Assembly (NCBI GenBank): GCA_022833215.1
Contig: JAIPUZ010000118.1
Coordinates: forward strand, 1-64,000
Origin: Mesorhizobium sp.
Lineage (GTDB): Bacteria; Pseudomonadota; Alphaproteobacteria; Rhizobiales; Rhizobiaceae
Reading direction: 5' to 3'
Length of the DNA stretch: 64,000 bases
Shown piece after piece: positions 62,294 through 64,000 of this stretch (the stretch's first letter is position 1; each line of letters starts with the position of its first letter). Made by a program: the position numbers and the translations under genes. Below the pieces are notes generated by a model. It saw only the letters and a list, made by a program, of their open reading frames with translations, had not been told where the DNA came from and made no database searches.

Positions 62294-64000
62294 ATGTGCG
62301 GAATCGTAGCAATCGTGGGCAGGACGCAGGTGGCGCCCCTCATTGTCGATGCGCTCAAGCGCCTGGAATATCGCGGCTATGACTCGGCAGGTGTCGCCAC
62401 CATCGAAAGAGGCGAGCTTGCCCGCCGCCGCGCCGAAGGCAAGCTGGTCAATCTGGAAAACCGCCTGAAGAATGAGCCGCTGTTCGGCACCACCGGCATT
62501 GGCCATACGCGCTGGGCCACCCATGGCGTACCCAATGAAACAAACGCCCACCCGCATTTTTCGGGAGATGTGGCGGTCGTTCACAACGGCATCATCGAGA
62601 ACTTCGCCGAACTGCGCGACGAGCTTGCCGCCGACGGTTACCAGTTCGCCTCGCAGACCGACACCGAGGTCGTTGCGCATCTGGTGGCGCGCGAACTGAA
62701 AAAGGGCGCGGCTCCCGTGGAAGCCGCGCACAATGCGCTCAGGCGGCTTCAGGGCGCCTTTGCGCTCGCCATCATGTTCAGGGGCGACGAGGATCTGGTG
62801 GTTGGCGCCCGCAACGGTCCGCCGCTGGCTGTCGGTCATGGCGACGGCGAGATGTTCCTGGGCTCGGACGCCATCGCGCTTGCCCCCTTCACCAATTCCA
62901 TCACCTATCTGGAGGATGGCGACTGGGTGGTCGTGCGCCACGGCGGCGTTTCGATTTTCGACATCGACGGCAATGCGGTGGAGCGCCGCCGCCAGCAGTC
63001 GCTGGGCACCTCCTATCTGGTCGACAAGGGCAATCACCGCCACTTCATGGAGAAGGAAATCCATGAACAGCCGGAAGTGATCTCGCACACGCTGGCCCAC
63101 TATCTCGATTTCGCCAGCGGCACGACCAGGAAGCTCGATCTGCCGTTCGATTTCAATGGCATCGATCGTCTGGCGATCTCCGCTTGCGGCACCGCCTATC
63201 TTGCCGGCCTGATCGGCAAATACTGGTTCGAGCGTTATGCGCGCCTTCCCGTGGACATCGATATCGCTTCGGAATTCCGCTACCGCGAGATGCCGCTTTC
63301 GGCGCGCGATGCCGCGCTCTTCATCTCGCAGTCCGGCGAAACGGCCGACACTCTGGCCTCGCTGCGCTACTGCCGCAAGGCCGGCATGACCATCGGCGCG
63401 GTCGTCAACGTTCGCGAATCGACCATCGCCCGCGAGTCGGACGTGGTGCTGCCGACACTGGCGGGGCCGGAGATCGGCGTCGCCTCGACCAAGGCATTCA
63501 CCTGCCAGCTTTCGGTTCTGGCCTCGCTGGCCGTGCGGGCGGCCGCCGAGCGCGGGAAGATCTCGGCTGAAGAAGAGAAGGCGCTGGTGCGCGCCCTTTC
63601 CGAAACCCCGCGCTACACCAATCAGGCTTTGCAGAAGGTGGAGCGCCAGATCGAGAAGCTGGCGCGCGAGCTGTCGCACTACAAGCATGTGCTTTATCTG
63701 GGCCGCGACACCAACTTCCCGCTGGCCATGGAAGGCGCGCTGAAGCTCAAGGAAATCTCATACATCCATGCCGAGGGTTATGCCGCGGGCGAGCTGAAGC
63801 ACGGTCCCATCGCTCTGATCGACGAGAAAATGCCCGTGGTTGTGATCGCCCCGCACGACCGCATCTTCGAAAAGACGGTCTCCAACATGCAGGAGGTCGC
63901 GGCGCGGGGCGGCAGGATCATCCTCATCACCGACGAGAAGGGCGCGGCCAACGCCACGGTCGAGACGATGGACACCATCGTCATGCCGGACGTTCCGGAG
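62294..64000 (+). CDS. glmS: Glutamine-fructose-6-phosphate aminotransferase (3' end outside window)
   Basis: GlmS makes glucosamine-6-phosphate from fructose-6-phosphate and glutamine, the entry to UDP-GlcNAc. The first 569 codons are present of about 607. C2 (MCGIVAIVG) is the glutaminase nucleophile, TRWATHG and HNGIIENFAELR complete that domain, and the SIS isomerase domains begin near residue 285 (ISACGTAYLAG, ISQSGETADTLASL, GPEIGVASTKAFTCQL). KLKEISYIHAEGYAAGELKHGPIAL is also present. No ribozyme-type glmS leader is seen in the preceding 106 bp. The 3' end and stop are missing. Confidence 0.96.
   Translation, partial: MCGIVAIVGRTQVAPLIVDALKRLEYRGYDSAGVATIERGELARRRAEGKLVNLENRLKNEPLFGTTGIGHTRWATHGVPNETNAHPHFSGDVAVVHNGIIENFAELRDELAADGYQFASQTDTEVVAHLVARELKKGAAPVEAAHNALRRLQGAFALAIMFRGDEDLVVGARNGPPLAVGHGDGEMFLGSDAIALAPFTNSITYLEDGDWVVVRHGGVSIFDIDGNAVERRRQQSLGTSYLVDKGNHRHFMEKEIHEQPEVISHTLAHYLDFASGTTRKLDLPFDFNGIDRLAISACGTAYLAGLIGKYWFERYARLPVDIDIASEFRYREMPLSARDAALFISQSGETADTLASLRYCRKAGMTIGAVVNVRESTIARESDVVLPTLAGPEIGVASTKAFTCQLSVLASLAVRAAAERGKISAEEEKALVRALSETPRYTNQALQKVERQIEKLARELSHYKHVLYLGRDTNFPLAMEGALKLKEISYIHAEGYAAGELKHGPIALIDEKMPVVVIAPHDRIFEKTVSNMQEVAARGGRIILITDEKGAANATVETMDTIVMPDVPE

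Overview
The window is about 62-64% G+C, shows alphaproteobacterial codon use and gene order, and reads as ordinary chromosomal core of a Rhizobiales (Hyphomicrobiales) bacterium, most likely in or near the Phyllobacteriaceae (Mesorhizobium/Nitratireductor/Aquamicrobium-like). This rests on recognisable protein families (TIGR02301, DUF2339, the 67-aa protein at 59038) and on the linkages dapA-smpB, rpoZ-rsh-pyrE-acpS-lepB-rnc-era-recO, rpsF-rpsR-rplI, dnaB-radA-cvpA-purF and topA-rnr. No tRNA, rRNA, CRISPR array, prophage, secretion system or biosynthetic cluster was found. The only mobile DNA is the end of an IS3-family element at the left edge.

Layout. 1-111: truncated insertion-sequence end. 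586-4048: a three-part TRAP transporter for an organic acid, plus a tiny membrane protein. 4212-5473: an ArsR-type repressor translationally coupled to a tandem AHSA1/SRPBCC protein. 5740-9182: lysine synthesis (dapA), trans-translation (smpB), a family 5 uracil-DNA glycosylase and a NYN nuclease-like protein on the minus strand, then RNA polymerase omega. 9291-19353: stringent response (rsh), pyrE, acpS, lepB, rnc, era, a carboxymuconolactone-decarboxylase-like protein, recO and a 910-residue DUF2339 membrane protein, all on the plus strand. 19492-23188: a minus-strand run (HD phosphohydrolase, ygfZ, uncharacterised exported and small proteins, a Nudix hydrolase). 23303-24294: a SRAP-domain protein facing a 50-residue basic microprotein. 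24676-29667: cysS with a glyoxalase-fold protein, a GFA protein, a prolyl aminopeptidase and citramalate synthase.

29763-36954: RarD-type permease, LOG-type phosphoribohydrolase, a periplasm-facing LysM protein, a Cys-rich ArsR sensor with an Atm1-type ABC exporter, and the phosphatidylethanolamine pathway (psd, pssA), which faces an Aas-like phospholipid repair enzyme (36955-39183). 39411-50898: minus strand with a lectin-like exported protein, an SDR, purF, cvpA, radA, dnaB, an Rsm22-like methyltransferase, ynfA, a cyclopropane-fatty-acid synthase and the rpsF-rpsR-rplI ribosomal operon. 51283-58749: MFS permease, NUDT19-like Nudix, DUF983 protein, RNase R and topoisomerase I. 59038-64000: a 67-residue rhizobial protein, a COG4315 secreted protein, ccdA, glmU and the first 569 codons of glmS.

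Themes: information processing and stress (rsh, rnr, topA, dnaB, radA, recO, UDG, SRAP), envelope lipids and wall precursors (psd, pssA, aas, cfa, glmU, glmS, dapA, LysM), and small accessory modules. I did not find a clear new system. The best leads are the ArsR operator over its own start codon beside an Atm1-type exporter, a clamp-binding-like tail on the SRAP protein, the conserved cysteine set of the Rsm22-like enzyme, and three small proteins (62, 50 and 67 residues).
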